A stretch of 64,000 bases of DNA from Bacillus sonorensis NBRC 101234 = KCTC 13918. Its GTDB lineage: Bacteria; Bacillota; Bacilli; Bacillales; Bacillaceae. A program made the translations under genes and the position numbers. The stretch lies in NCBI RefSeq assembly GCF_001592005.1, contig NZ_BCVZ01000014.1, forward strand, positions 43,819 through 107,818, given 5' to 3'. Under the pieces are notes generated by a model, which was not told where the DNA came from, ran no database searches, and saw nothing but the letters and a program-made list of their open reading frames with translations. The number at the start of each line of letters is the position of its first letter. Position 1 is the stretch's first letter. Shown here one piece after another: positions 55,456 to 64,000 of this stretch.

Positions 55456-56805
55456 TTAATAATAGGATGTTTCGATCGCTTGCTGCAGCCGCTTGATTCC
55501 GCGCCGGATGTCTTCCTCCTTTACATTGGTGGTGTTGATTTTTAATAGATTTCTTTTTTGAAATCCGGGTAAATAATGGGCGTCCACCGGTTCCAAAAGG
55601 ATGTCGCGCTTTTTTAAGCTTTTTATGATGCGGGACGCCGGGAGTTTGCGGTCCAATACAAGATGGGTATGAACACATGGCTGATCAGGAGGATGAAACT
55701 CAACAAGACCTCCCGATGATTCGGACAGCTCCTTTAGCAGTGCGTGCAGCAGGCGCGACCTTTTTTCATAGGAAGAACGGATTTTTTGTTTATGCCTTTC
55801 AAACATCCCGCTTTTCAAATAGATTTCCAAAGCGGCCTGCGACAGCATCGAACTGTCGATATCAGTGAGTCGTTTGTATTGGTTGAACACCTCTGTCAAT
55901 GAGTCCGGCAGCACGGCAACACCGACGCGCAGACCGGGAAAAATGATTTTAGAAAAACTTTTCAGATAAATAACCCGTGAAGAAACATCATATGCATATA
56001 ACGGATCAGCCTTTTTATTTCCTTCCAAATCTCCTAAAAAATCATCCTCGACAATATAAACGCCGTACATTTCGGCAAGCCGGACGATGCTCTTTTTTTC
56101 TTTTTCAGAATAAGAGCTTCCAAGGGGATTGTGAAACCTTGGCATCGTGTAAAAAAATTTAATGTCTTCCGTCCGAAAAAGCCGCTCCAATTTCTCGACA
56201 TCGATTCCCTGCGACGTTCGTTCAATTCCGATCACCGGAAGCTGATGAACTTCGAGATATTTGAGCAATAAATGATAAGTCGGCTGTTCGATCAATATGT
56301 TCCGCTTCTGATTGGGAAAGGGAATCGAGGCCAGCAGAGCCAAAGCCTGCTGGACGCCTGACGTGATAAAAATATTGTTTTCGCCGGCGAATACCTGGCT
56401 ATTCGCCAGCTCTTTTTGAATGACGGCTACTAGAGATGGAAGCCCTTTGGGCGTTCCATAGATAAATAAATCATTTTTATACGTATCGATCGCTTTGTTG
56501 ATGCAATGCTGAAAATCGATGTATGGAAAAACATCCGGGTCAGGAGCGGATGCGGCGAAATCAATCACCGTCCTTTCCCTGTTCTGCTGCCTGTTTGTTT
56601 TTTTGACGACGTAATAGCCGCTTTTCGGCACTGAATAGATGATATGCCGTTTTTCCAGTTCGCCCAGCGCCCGAATCACCGTGCTTTTGCTGACGCGAAA
56701 GTTCTCTGCAAGCGTGCGGATGGACGGCAGCCTGTCACCTTCTTGAAACGAACGGCCTTCGATCAGCGCCTCCAGTTCATTCATCAGCCCGACGTATTTT
56801 TGCAT
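55456..56805 (-). CDS. ycxD: MocR/PdxR-type regulator (GntR domain plus aminotransferase-like domain)
   Basis: A 449-residue regulator. The first 75 residues are a GntR winged helix (GDRLPSIRTLAENFRVSKSTVIRALGELEKRHIIYSVPKSGYYV). The rest is a type I aminotransferase fold with the PLP Lys in IYLKSFSKIIFPGLRVGV; it senses PLP or an aldimine. It is divergent from the ycxC transporter, its likely target, and lies between sfp and the synthetase as in B. subtilis. Confidence 0.9.
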   Translation of the reverse strand: MQKYVGLMNELEALIEGRSFQEGDRLPSIRTLAENFRVSKSTVIRALGELEKRHIIYSVPKSGYYVVKKTNRQQNRERTVIDFAASAPDPDVFPYIDFQHCINKAIDTYKNDLFIYGTPKGLPSLVAVIQKELANSQVFAGENNIFITSGVQQALALLASIPFPNQKRNILIEQPTYHLLLKYLEVHQLPVIGIERTSQGIDVEKLERLFRTEDIKFFYTMPRFHNPLGSSYSEKEKKSIVRLAEMYGVYIVEDDFLGDLEGNKKADPLYAYDVSSRVIYLKSFSKIIFPGLRVGVAVLPDSLTEVFNQYKRLTDIDSSMLSQAALEIYLKSGMFERHKQKIRSSYEKRSRLLHALLKELSESSGGLVEFHPPDQPCVHTHLVLDRKLPASRIIKSLKKRDILLEPVDAHYLPGFQKRNLLKINTTNVKEEDIRRGIKRLQQAIETSYY

Positions 56806-56825
56806 GTTCTGCTCCTTTATCCAAA

Positions 56826-56843
56826 ATCTGTATCGGTACAGAT
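56826..56843. promoter_or_regulatory. Candidate YcxD operator
   Basis: ATCTGTA and TACAGAT are exact complements separated by TCGG, in the region between ycxD and ycxC. Sites of this symmetry suit the GntR domain of MocR regulators and would allow joint control of both genes. Confidence 0.5.
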
Positions 56844-56944
56844 CTGCTTTTTTTGTATTGTATCAAACTTTGCTTCCATATAAGATGACAAAAGCCGGCA
56901 AATCAAAAACGTATTGCATGCATACGCTATGGAGATGGTCATTT

Positions 56945-57865
56945 TTGCACAAAACTGCTTATCTTGCAGCTGTCTTGTACGCTTTTATAATTGGGTTTTC
57001 ATTTTTCTTTGTGAAATTGGCGCTTACAGCGGCGGGTCCGCTTGATATACTCGCACACCGCTTTACAATCGCCTTCTGCGCTGCGCTCGTGCCTCTTTTA
57101 TGCGGATGGGTTAAAATCGCGATCCGCCCGAAGGATGTGCTGTTTATGCTGCCGCTGGCTTTATTTTATCCGGTGATGTTTTTTGCTTTTCAAGCCTTTG
57201 GACTGGTCTATACATCTTCTTCGGAAGCAGGCATCATTCAAGCCTCGATCCCGATTTTGACGATGATGTTGGCCTCCTATGTTTTAAAGGAACGCTTCAG
57301 CAAACGGCAGTTCTTTTTCACCGTATTATCAGCGGCGGGCGTGGCTTGCATTTTCTTGATGAAAAGCGCAAACATTGAAGCCGCCAATCTAAAGGGAGCC
57401 GCACTGATTTTGCTGTCGGCTCTTTCTTCGGCGGGCTACAGTGTATTGGCCAGAAAGATGACCAGGACATTCGGCTCACTGGAATTAACGTATGTCATTA
57501 CAGCCGCGGGCTTCCTCTTTTTCAATGGAATCGCCGTCTTCGGCCATGCGGCGGACGGGACGCTTACCGGATTCTTCGCTCCTTATGCTCACCCGGTCTT
57601 TGTCCTGGCGATTGTTTATTTGGGCGTGTTGTCATCATTTGCGACATCCTTTTTGTCAAACTACGCTTTATCGAAAATTGAAGCCGCGAAAATGAGCATG
57701 TTTAATCATTTGGCAACATTGGTGACGATTTTGGCGGGGATTGCATTTTTGGGGGAAACGCTTGAATGGTTTCATCTCATCGGTTCCATCATGATCATTG
57801 CCGGAATCGCCGGCGCTGCTGGAGAAAAAAAACTTCCTCAACTGAAAAAGCGGAAAATCGGCTGA
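56945..57865 (+). CDS. ycxC: DMT-family (EamA) transporter
   Basis: A 306-residue protein with ten helices in two EamA repeats (AFIIGFSFFFVKLALTAAGPLDILAHRF and the second half ending LGETLEWFHLIGSIMIIAGIAG). No ATG is well placed; TTG at 56945 has GGAG 10 bases upstream and gives the family length. In-frame ATGs lie at 56885 and 56918 without clear binding sites. It probably exports a metabolite sensed by YcxD; a link to lichenysin is only positional. Confidence 0.82.
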   Translation: MHKTAYLAAVLYAFIIGFSFFFVKLALTAAGPLDILAHRFTIAFCAALVPLLCGWVKIAIRPKDVLFMLPLALFYPVMFFAFQAFGLVYTSSSEAGIIQASIPILTMMLASYVLKERFSKRQFFFTVLSAAGVACIFLMKSANIEAANLKGAALILLSALSSAGYSVLARKMTRTFGSLELTYVITAAGFLFFNGIAVFGHAADGTLTGFFAPYAHPVFVLAIVYLGVLSSFATSFLSNYALSKIEAAKMSMFNHLATLVTILAGIAFLGETLEWFHLIGSIMIIAGIAGAAGEKKLPQLKKRKIG

Positions 57866-57888
57866 CAGGCGCCGATTTTCCGCTTTTT
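57845..57888. terminator. Long bidirectional terminator between ycxC and lchAD
   Basis: An 18-bp perfect stem (57845-57862 with 57871-57888) ending in T on both strands. It overlaps the last codons of ycxC and ends the lichenysin operon from the other side. Confidence 0.93.
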
Positions 57889-57894
57889 GCTGAT

Positions 57895-58626
57895 TTATTT
57901 TTGAGGCTGGCCGGCGGCCGCGATGATCGACCTGATAAGCGCGGATATCTGTTCCGTTTGCGAGAGGAGAAACATATGGCCTCCTTCAAAAGAGTGAAAC
58001 TCGGCTTCCCGCACCCACTTTTTCCAGCCGTGAGCGTCCTGCATACATTTTTCATCCTTGTCCCCGTTCAATATATAAACAGGCGAGCTGACAAGCGTAT
58101 GATCGGTATGGAGAAACGACTCCAGCGCACGGTAGTCTGCTCTGAAGGATGGGAGGAAATAATCCATCACCTCCCTGTTTCTTACAAGCTCATCAGGCAT
58201 TCCCCCCAGCTGGATGATATGGTCAAGAAAGGCATCATCATCATAGTGGGAAACCTTTTTCCGCTTTATATCCGGCGGCTGAATCGCCGAAATGATGACG
58301 GCTTTCGGGTATATCCCTGCCTTTTCAAGTTTCTGCGCCATTCTATAGGCGACCATCCCTCCCATGCTGTAGCCAAACAACACAAACGGGCGTGTGAGCT
58401 TTGGCTCAAGTGCTGTTTGATACATTCCGACGAGTGTCTCAAAATCATCTACTAGGTCCATTTGATTTGTCCCATGGCCGGGCGGTTCGATCGCCAGCAT
58501 ATCGCAGTCCGCTTTTAAATGCTCATATAGCGGCCTGAATGATGTGGAATAGCCTCCTGCAAATGGAAAACAAATCAATTGCATATCGTTTGAAGCCGGT
58601 CCGAAAGCTTTTATTAAATCGTTCAT
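57895..58626 (-). CDS. lchAD: External type II thioesterase of lichenysin synthetase
   Basis: A 243-residue alpha/beta hydrolase. [18 protein letters not shown] at the start, nucleophile Ser in [14 protein letters not shown], the acid region GDKDEKC and the His in FEGGHMFL are those of SrfAD-type proofreading thioesterases. It clears wrong acyl groups from the carrier domains and helps transfer of the fatty acid. GGAGGTG and an overlap with the lchAC stop (ATGA) point to the ATG at 58626. It is the last gene of the operon. Confidence 0.95.
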   Translation of the reverse strand: MNDLIKAFGPASNDMQLICFPFAGGYSTSFRPLYEHLKADCDMLAIEPPGHGTNQMDLVDDFETLVGMYQTALEPKLTRPFVLFGYSMGGMVAYRMAQKLEKAGIYPKAVIISAIQPPDIKRKKVSHYDDDAFLDHIIQLGGMPDELVRNREVMDYFLPSFRADYRALESFLHTDHTLVSSPVYILNGDKDEKCMQDAHGWKKWVREAEFHSFEGGHMFLLSQTEQISALIRSIIAAAGQPQK

Positions 58627-58627
58627 A

Positions 58628-61600
58628 TCATACACCTCCGTTTACTGCAGCGGCCCGCTCGCTTAAAATCTGTCTGATGATCTCCGTATTGCGTTTTACG
58701 AAGTCTTCAGCCAGCATTTCATCATGTTTTCCATAACCTTGATATTCTTGATAGGATGCCCGTGTTCCTTCTTTCCAGGAAGAAAGCCATGAAGGGAGCG
58801 GTTTTTGATATTCTGATTTAATAAAATGGATATCCGTGCTGACCTGCCCGTTATTGATCAAGCTGACAAAGTACGAATAATATGCTTTCAGCTTTCTCGC
58901 GATGCCTTCTGCGACGGCCTCGATCCGCAGGTATTCATTTTCTTTGTTCGCCTCAAGCAGTGCGGCTACGTCAGCTTCGACAGTCCGGCCCTCCAAATCG
59001 CTGATATTGTTTTTCATGTACGAATCGATCATGATCAGCTTGCCGACTTTACGGCCGCTTCTTTCAAGCTGCTGGGCCACTTCAAAGGCAAGACCGCATC
59101 CCGCGGAATACCCGAGCAATGTCAGCGGCCCTTCAGGCTGAAGCGTCATGATCGTTTCCGCAAAACGTCCGATCCGATCTTCGCTTTCGATAAAATCAAA
59201 AGCATACAGCTTGTATTCGCGCAGCTGTTCGGCCAGTTTGCCGTACATGATCCCGTACCCGAGAACGGGCGGGAAAGCAAATACATTTTGGCTGCCTTCC
59301 GGATTAAACACGGTTTTTCCCGCTTTATTCGCCATGCCGCCGTCTATATAAGCGGCGATTGCCGCTATCGTCGGAGATTCAAACATGACGTTCACCGGAA
59401 CTTCCACGCCGAGCTCCTTCAAGATCCGGGAAGTGACGGCCATCGCCTTCAATGAATGCCCCCCGATTTCGAAAAAGTTCTCATCTATGCCGATATGGGC
59501 CCGGCCCAGCACCTCTGACCACATTTTTCCAAGCTTTGCTTCCGTTTCATTTCGCGGCTTCTTGAGCTCTGTTCCTGCTGACGCTTCCTCCCCTGCTTCC
59601 GGAAGAAGGCGGCGGTTCACTTTTCCGTTCGGTGTCAGCGGCAGCTCATCCAGCATGATATATACCGGTGGAACCATGTAAGCCGGAAGCTTTTCAGCCA
59701 AACGGCCGCGAAGCGATTCTTCCGTGACGGCGGCTTTCGCCATAGGGACGACATAAGCGGCGAGGGCGGCATCACCGCTCCCGTTCCGTCTGGCAAGGAC
59801 AACGGCTTCTTTCACGCCGGCGCACTGGAGAAGCTGTTCTTCAATCTCGCCGAGCTCGATCCGGTGTCCGCGAATTTTCACCTGATCATCAACGCGTCCG
59901 ATAAAATCGATATTGCCGTCAGGCAGCCAGCGGGCCAGATCGCCCGTGCGGTACATATTTTCTCCCGGAATAAACGGATGCCGGACAAACTTTTCCGCTG
60001 TCAGATCAGGCTTGTTCAAGTATCCGCGCGATACCCCGGCTCCGCTCAGGCACAGTTCGCCGACCGCTCCCAGCGGCTGAAGCTGGTCATGTTCTGTCAG
60101 AATGAAAGCCGAAGTCTGATTCAATGGCTTGCCAATCGGTATGGAAACGGCTGTGCCGCTTACATTGTCAACAGGATAAAATGTCGCAAACACGGTCGTT
60201 TCCGTCGGACCGTACACATGGATGAGCTTGCCCGGCCCCATCTCAGCGAGCGCCTTTCTGACATGGCTGACGGAAGAACGCTCACCTCCGAACAGCACTT
60301 TGCGCAGACCTTTCATCCAACTTGTCCCGGCATCGACGAGAAGATTAAACAGCGCCGTTGTCACAAACATGACCGTAATCTTTTCTTTCTCAATCGTTTC
60401 GGTGAGCTTTCCAATATGAAGAATGGTTTCCTTGGCGGCAATCACCAGTTTTCCCCCGTTCAGGAGCGCACCGTATAAATCAAACGTAAATCCGTCAAAA
60501 GCGTAGTTTGAGAGAGACAGCAAGGTGTCCTCCTGGGAAATATCAATATAATTCGTCTGTTTGACGACCCTTGTAATGTTGGCGTGGGTTGTCAGATTGC
60601 CCTTCGGTTTTCCGGTCGTGCCCGATGTATACATGACATACGCGAGATCATCAGGGTGAACGTCCGTCTCAAGGTTTTCCCCGCTTTCATCGGAAACGGC
60701 GGGATCATTGATCAACACCGTTTCTTTTGAAAAAGACGCACCCTGTCCGGCGAGCTTCTCCTCGGTCAGCAGGCACACGGCACCGCTGTCTTCAAGCATA
60801 TATCGAATGCGGTCCTCCGGATATTCCGGGTCAATCGGCAAATATGCCCCTCCCGCTTTTAAAACGGCGAGAATGGCGATCACCATATCCGGAGAGCGGC
60901 GGAACAAGAGTGCGGCGACATCGCCCCGGCCAAACTGTTTTTTCCGCAGGACACGGGCCAGTCTGTTGGCCTGTTCATTCAATCTGCGATATGTAAGCGT
61001 GCTGCCTTCGGCTGACACGGCCGGTTTATCCGGCATTGATAAGGCATAGTGCTCAAACCATTGCGGAATGGCCAGTCCTGCTTTTGCTCCATCCGCCTGG
61101 GGATTAAAGTCAAACAGCAGACGCTTTCTTTCTTTTTCCGGAACGATGGAAATCTCGTCAAGCGGCTGGTCCGGATGTTTGACAATCTGGCTGATCGCTT
61201 CAATGAGCTGCTCTTTTAAGCGGCCGATGAATTCCGGATCATAGACATTCCGATTGTACGCCAGCTTGAACAGCATTTCTTCACCGGGTGATGCAAGCAG
61301 ATTCAAATCATAATTCGATTTTTCAAAAACGCTGACATCGCCCATTGAAAAGCCGGGATTCTCTTCCTCCTGCTGTTTGTTCGCCTCCTGAAGCGGATAA
61401 TTTTCAAACACGATGATATGATCGATTAAATCCGGCGATGCAGTTTTGCTTTGTATGTCGTACAGCGGTACATACTGATGCGGTTCGGATTCGAGCGATT
61501 GCTTCTGCAGGCCGGCGATCAGCTCCGTAAAGCTCGTTTGCCCGTCAAATGTGACCCGTTTGGGAACAACATTGATAAATAAGCCGACCATATGCTCCAC

Positions 61601-62473
61601 ACCTTTAATGGCAGCCGGACGCCCTGAGACAACCGTTCCGAAGATTAAATCCCTGGAGCGCTGATAGCGGCTTAAAAGCACCGACCATACTGCCTGAAGC
61701 GCCGTGCTCAGCGTGGTATGGTGCGTTTTTGCGAGCTGTGCGAAAGCTGCTGTTTCCTCTTTTGGCAATGTAAACAGCAGCTCTTCGGGCCGATGCCCGT
61801 TTTGATTTGTTCTGTTGCGCTGTTCGCTGAATGTCGTCTGTCCTTCAAAGCCGTCTAAATATTCTTCCCAATATGCCAGTGATTTTTGTTTATCCTGTTT
61901 TTCGAGCCATTTGATATATTCTTTATAAGGCTTGACCGGGTTTAGCTGGTACGGCTTGTTTTCCCGGAGTGCATTGTAGACTTGAAACAGTTCCTGAACG
62001 ACAACGCCGAAACACCATCCGTCAAGGAGGATGTGGTGATAGCTCCACACCCATTCATACGTATCCGCTCCCGTTTTGAAAATGGCGGTTCGCATCGGGA
62101 TGTCTTTTGATAGGTTAAAACCTTTTATTTTATCCTTTTGTTTATAATCTTCGATATGTTTTTTCTGCTGTAGTTCGGGAAGCCCCGATAAATCGGCCTC
62201 CTCTACTTGAAAAGACCTTTCTTTTAAGACGACTTGCACCGGCCGTTTCATTTTTTCATGAACGAAAACGGTCCTGAAGATGTCATACCTGTCAATGATC
62301 ACGTTCATGCTTTTTTCTAATAGATCTTTTTGAAAAGAGCCTTTCACCTGCATGCTGATCTGTTCGATATAAAAGCTTTGTCCCGGATGAAGAAGGGTAT
62401 GGAACAGCATCCCTTCCTGCATCGGAGATAAATAATAAATATCCTGCACATGCTCTTTCTTAAACTGGCTCAT
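58628..62473 (-). CDS. lchAC: Lichenysin synthetase subunit C, one module with terminal thioesterase
   Basis: A 1281-residue non-ribosomal peptide synthetase. A short N-terminal docking helix leads into a condensation domain (HHILLDGWC near residue 145), then an adenylation domain (about 470-970; [33 protein letters not shown]), a carrier domain ([12 protein letters not shown], about 1010) and a thioesterase (LLGYSAGCG, about 1130). The specificity residues, aligned by hand to GrsA, read D-G-F-F-L-G-V-V-F, close to known isoleucine codes and in line with Ile at position 7 of lichenysin. The thioesterase closes the lactone ring. Confidence 0.95.
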   Translation of the reverse strand: MSQFKKEHVQDIYYLSPMQEGMLFHTLLHPGQSFYIEQISMQVKGSFQKDLLEKSMNVIIDRYDIFRTVFVHEKMKRPVQVVLKERSFQVEEADLSGLPELQQKKHIEDYKQKDKIKGFNLSKDIPMRTAIFKTGADTYEWVWSYHHILLDGWCFGVVVQELFQVYNALRENKPYQLNPVKPYKEYIKWLEKQDKQKSLAYWEEYLDGFEGQTTFSEQRNRTNQNGHRPEELLFTLPKEETAAFAQLAKTHHTTLSTALQAVWSVLLSRYQRSRDLIFGTVVSGRPAAIKGVEHMVGLFINVVPKRVTFDGQTSFTELIAGLQKQSLESEPHQYVPLYDIQSKTASPDLIDHIIVFENYPLQEANKQQEEENPGFSMGDVSVFEKSNYDLNLLASPGEEMLFKLAYNRNVYDPEFIGRLKEQLIEAISQIVKHPDQPLDEISIVPEKERKRLLFDFNPQADGAKAGLAIPQWFEHYALSMPDKPAVSAEGSTLTYRRLNEQANRLARVLRKKQFGRGDVAALLFRRSPDMVIAILAVLKAGGAYLPIDPEYPEDRIRYMLEDSGAVCLLTEEKLAGQGASFSKETVLINDPAVSDESGENLETDVHPDDLAYVMYTSGTTGKPKGNLTTHANITRVVKQTNYIDISQEDTLLSLSNYAFDGFTFDLYGALLNGGKLVIAAKETILHIGKLTETIEKEKITVMFVTTALFNLLVDAGTSWMKGLRKVLFGGERSSVSHVRKALAEMGPGKLIHVYGPTETTVFATFYPVDNVSGTAVSIPIGKPLNQTSAFILTEHDQLQPLGAVGELCLSGAGVSRGYLNKPDLTAEKFVRHPFIPGENMYRTGDLARWLPDGNIDFIGRVDDQVKIRGHRIELGEIEEQLLQCAGVKEAVVLARRNGSGDAALAAYVVPMAKAAVTEESLRGRLAEKLPAYMVPPVYIMLDELPLTPNGKVNRRLLPEAGEEASAGTELKKPRNETEAKLGKMWSEVLGRAHIGIDENFFEIGGHSLKAMAVTSRILKELGVEVPVNVMFESPTIAAIAAYIDGGMANKAGKTVFNPEGSQNVFAFPPVLGYGIMYGKLAEQLREYKLYAFDFIESEDRIGRFAETIMTLQPEGPLTLLGYSAGCGLAFEVAQQLERSGRKVGKLIMIDSYMKNNISDLEGRTVEADVAALLEANKENEYLRIEAVAEGIARKLKAYYSYFVSLINNGQVSTDIHFIKSEYQKPLPSWLSSWKEGTRASYQEYQGYGKHDEMLAEDFVKRNTEIIRQILSERAAAVNGGV

Positions 62474-62496
62474 GGCTGGTTCCCCCTTTCAAGAGG

Positions 62497-62521
62497 TTCA
62501 CCCGCTTGATCAGCGGGTGAA
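62497..62521 (-). other. Hairpin between lchAB and lchAC
   Basis: TTCACCCGC (62497-62505) pairs exactly with GCGGGTGAA (62513-62521) around TTGATCA. It has no T run, so it is not a full terminator; it may stabilise or pause the message inside the operon. The GAAAGGGGGA ribosome site of lchAC follows it. Confidence 0.65.
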
Positions 62522-62533
62522 TCCTGCAGATGC

Positions 62534-64000
62534 TTATTTCAAATTTTCTTCTAGTACGTCAAACAGGTCTCCCATCTCTTCCATTTCCAGATCGCCGGCG
62601 CTGAAGTCGCTTGGCGTGAATTCACGTTCTTCTTTAGCCGTGCAATGGTCAATCAATACAAGCAGATAATGCTTAAACCGTTCGATTCTTTCCTGCACGG
62701 TCTGTCTGTCAAACTCCCTCGTATTAAAGGAGCATGACATGATCAGCTTTTCTTTGCTGATGATGCCGCTGAAGCTTAGGGCGTAAAGGGCTTCCGACTC
62801 TACTGAAACCTGTCGTCCCATATCATATGGGGACAGACCGAAACATTCCGTCTGTATGTCACTGTCAATCTGCCCAAGGTAGTTAAAGCTGATCTCAGGC
62901 TTGATTGAGAAATCAATAGCGGCTGTTTGCCGGTTTGTTAAATAGCGAAGGATGCCGTAGCCGATTCCCTTATCAGGAATTTGGCGGAGGCTTTCCTTGA
63001 CGGTTTTAATCGTTTCAGGCAAGCCTCCCGTTTCAGCGCCTTTTAGAACAACCGGATATTGCGCGGTAAACCATCCCACTGTTCTCGAAATATTCATATG
63101 CGGCATGATTTCTTCCCTTCCGTGCCCTTCCATATTGATGCAGACCTCCGGATCATTCGTCCATTCCCTGATCATCAGACTGAGGGCGGACAGCAGAATA
63201 TCATTGATATCCGTTCCATATGGCTTATGGACATCCGTCAAAAGCAGCCGCGTTTCAGCTTCACTCAGTTCGAACGAAACAGCAGCCGAGTCTTTGATTT
63301 TTCTTTCAGCGACGGCGCGGTCTTTCGGCAATTCAGGCACAAGCTCTTTTTCAAGCTCGCGCCAATAGGTGCATGTCTTAAGGAACGGTTCGGATTGGGC
63401 ATAAGATTCAAGCTCCCGGGCCCAATCTTTAAACGAATTGGTTTTGTCAGGGAAGACAATCTCCTTCTGCTGTCCGGCTTGCTGATAACCGGATGCAAAA
63501 TCTTCGAGCAATATCCTCCATGACACACCGTCAATGACTAAATGGTGAATGACGATCAGCAAATGATCCCCTTCGGCTGTCCGATACTGCTCCGCCTTTA
63601 TTAACGGCCCTGCTCCGATATCAAGGCTTGCCTGTAATCGCTCCGCTTGGGCGGCGATTTCCGTTTCAATGTCGGCGACATATTGAAGATTGACAATTCT
63701 GAAGGCAAAAGCCTTTTCATTCACGCCGCGGTTATATTGAATCACGCGGCCGTTTTCCCGCCTGTACACCATGCGCAATGCATCATGATGCCGAGTTAAT
63801 TGTTCCAGCGTTTGTTCAACAAGATCAGGATCAAATCCTGACGGCGCATGAAGCATGACCGACTGGTTCCAGTGATGCTCGTTTGTAAAGCGGCGTTCGA
63901 AGAACCAGCGCTGGATCGGCGTCAGCTCGACTTCACCTTCGACAGGTCCTTGATCAATCGGTTGGCCGTCCGTCCATTCGATATATGAACTGATGTGCTC
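62534..64000 (-). CDS. lchAB: Lichenysin synthetase subunit B, C-terminal part (cut by window edge)
   Basis: The frame is open through the right edge, so only the last 488 residues are seen. They form an epimerisation domain: GEVELTPIQRWFFERR, HHLVIDGVSWRILLEDF (active-site His) and FNYLGQI are its motifs. It converts the residue loaded by the last LchAB module (Leu 6) to the D form. The final stretch, EEMGDLFDVLEENLK, is the donor docking (COM) helix that hands the chain to LchAC. The ATG at 63856 inside the frame is not the start. Confidence 0.95.
   Translation of the reverse strand, partial: EHISSYIEWTDGQPIDQGPVEGEVELTPIQRWFFERRFTNEHHWNQSVMLHAPSGFDPDLVEQTLEQLTRHHDALRMVYRRENGRVIQYNRGVNEKAFAFRIVNLQYVADIETEIAAQAERLQASLDIGAGPLIKAEQYRTAEGDHLLIVIHHLVIDGVSWRILLEDFASGYQQAGQQKEIVFPDKTNSFKDWARELESYAQSEPFLKTCTYWRELEKELVPELPKDRAVAERKIKDSAAVSFELSEAETRLLLTDVHKPYGTDINDILLSALSLMIREWTNDPEVCINMEGHGREEIMPHMNISRTVGWFTAQYPVVLKGAETGGLPETIKTVKESLRQIPDKGIGYGILRYLTNRQTAAIDFSIKPEISFNYLGQIDSDIQTECFGLSPYDMGRQVSVESEALYALSFSGIISKEKLIMSCSFNTREFDRQTVQERIERFKHYLLVLIDHCTAKEEREFTPSDFSAGDLEMEEMGDLFDVLEENLK

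Noticed and set aside
58826..59455. A 209-codon frame antisense to lchAC
   Set aside because: Shadow of the conserved thioesterase and carrier domains; composition is that of a reverse-strand artefact.
59864..60478. A 204-codon frame antisense to the LchAC adenylation domain
   Set aside because: The sense strand encodes uninterrupted synthetase motifs; no start signal for the antisense frame.

Overview
The window comes from a Bacillus of the subtilis group and almost certainly from Bacillus licheniformis. At its right end it carries the 3' part of a lichenysin synthetase operon: the end of lchAB, all of lchAC, and lchAD. Next to this lie sfp, ycxC and ycxD. It also holds the bsdBCD, gerK, yclF-yclG, tcyABC-tlpC and yczE genes that B. 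subtilis keeps in the same chromosomal neighbourhood, inverted here, plus a beta-propeller phytase typical of the species. No tRNA, rRNA, CRISPR array or insertion sequence was seen.

Layout, left to right. 0-9.5 kb: end of an ABC transporter (yclI/yclH), a MerR regulator, the gerKA-gerKC-gerKB germinant receptor, a beta-helix protein (yclG) and a peptide symporter (yclF). 9.8-15.7 kb: phytase behind Pho-box-like repeats, a GH42 beta-galactosidase, and a MarR-GNAT fusion with an MFS transporter. 15.8-23.8 kb: a sugar ABC transporter of the xylose/ChvE type, preceded by a response regulator, a sensor kinase and an extra membrane-anchored sugar-binding protein. 24.2-28.3 kb: an LXG (type VII secretion) toxin locus with two small helical partners, a probable membrane immunity protein and an associated protein. 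28.3-34.6 kb: bsdBCD/bsdA for aromatic acid decarboxylation, then an AT-rich marR-paiA-paiB block divergent from a YczE-like membrane protein. 35-40.5 kb: rocD-rocE-rocF with the sigma-54 activator rocR. 40.6-49.6 kb: cystine transporter tcyABC, chemoreceptor tlpC, a PLP-dependent decarboxylase, a LysR regulator, an oxidoreductase and yczE. 53.8-64 kb: esterase, sfp, ycxD/ycxC and lichenysin synthetase.

The most interesting region is 49.6-52.7 kb, an AT-rich block lying between yczE and sfp, which are neighbours in B. subtilis. It has a promoter, a long perfect operator-like palindrome, a 29-codon gene with a very strong ribosome binding site, a hairpin, a protein with the HExxH...PWR...H signature of alpha-ketoglutarate-dependent peptide beta-hydroxylases, an MFS exporter that appears to start at ATT, and a 133-residue protein. 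This is the layout of a small ribosomally made, post-translationally modified peptide (RiPP) pathway. The 133-residue protein carries two copies of a motif (RLxELxPD) that also sits in the middle of the 29-residue peptide, which suggests that it mimics, binds or is itself a substrate. Beside the block lies an AraC-type regulator broken by two frameshifts and a stop.

The genes cover scavenging (phytate, galactosides, pentoses, cystine, arginine, peptides), sensing (germinant receptor, chemoreceptor, two-component system), competition (LXG toxin, lichenysin, putative modified peptide) and detoxification (bsd, pai). Start sites were chosen from ribosome binding sites and family lengths and often differ from the longest possible reading frame. 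Comparisons with B. subtilis are from memory, not from a search.
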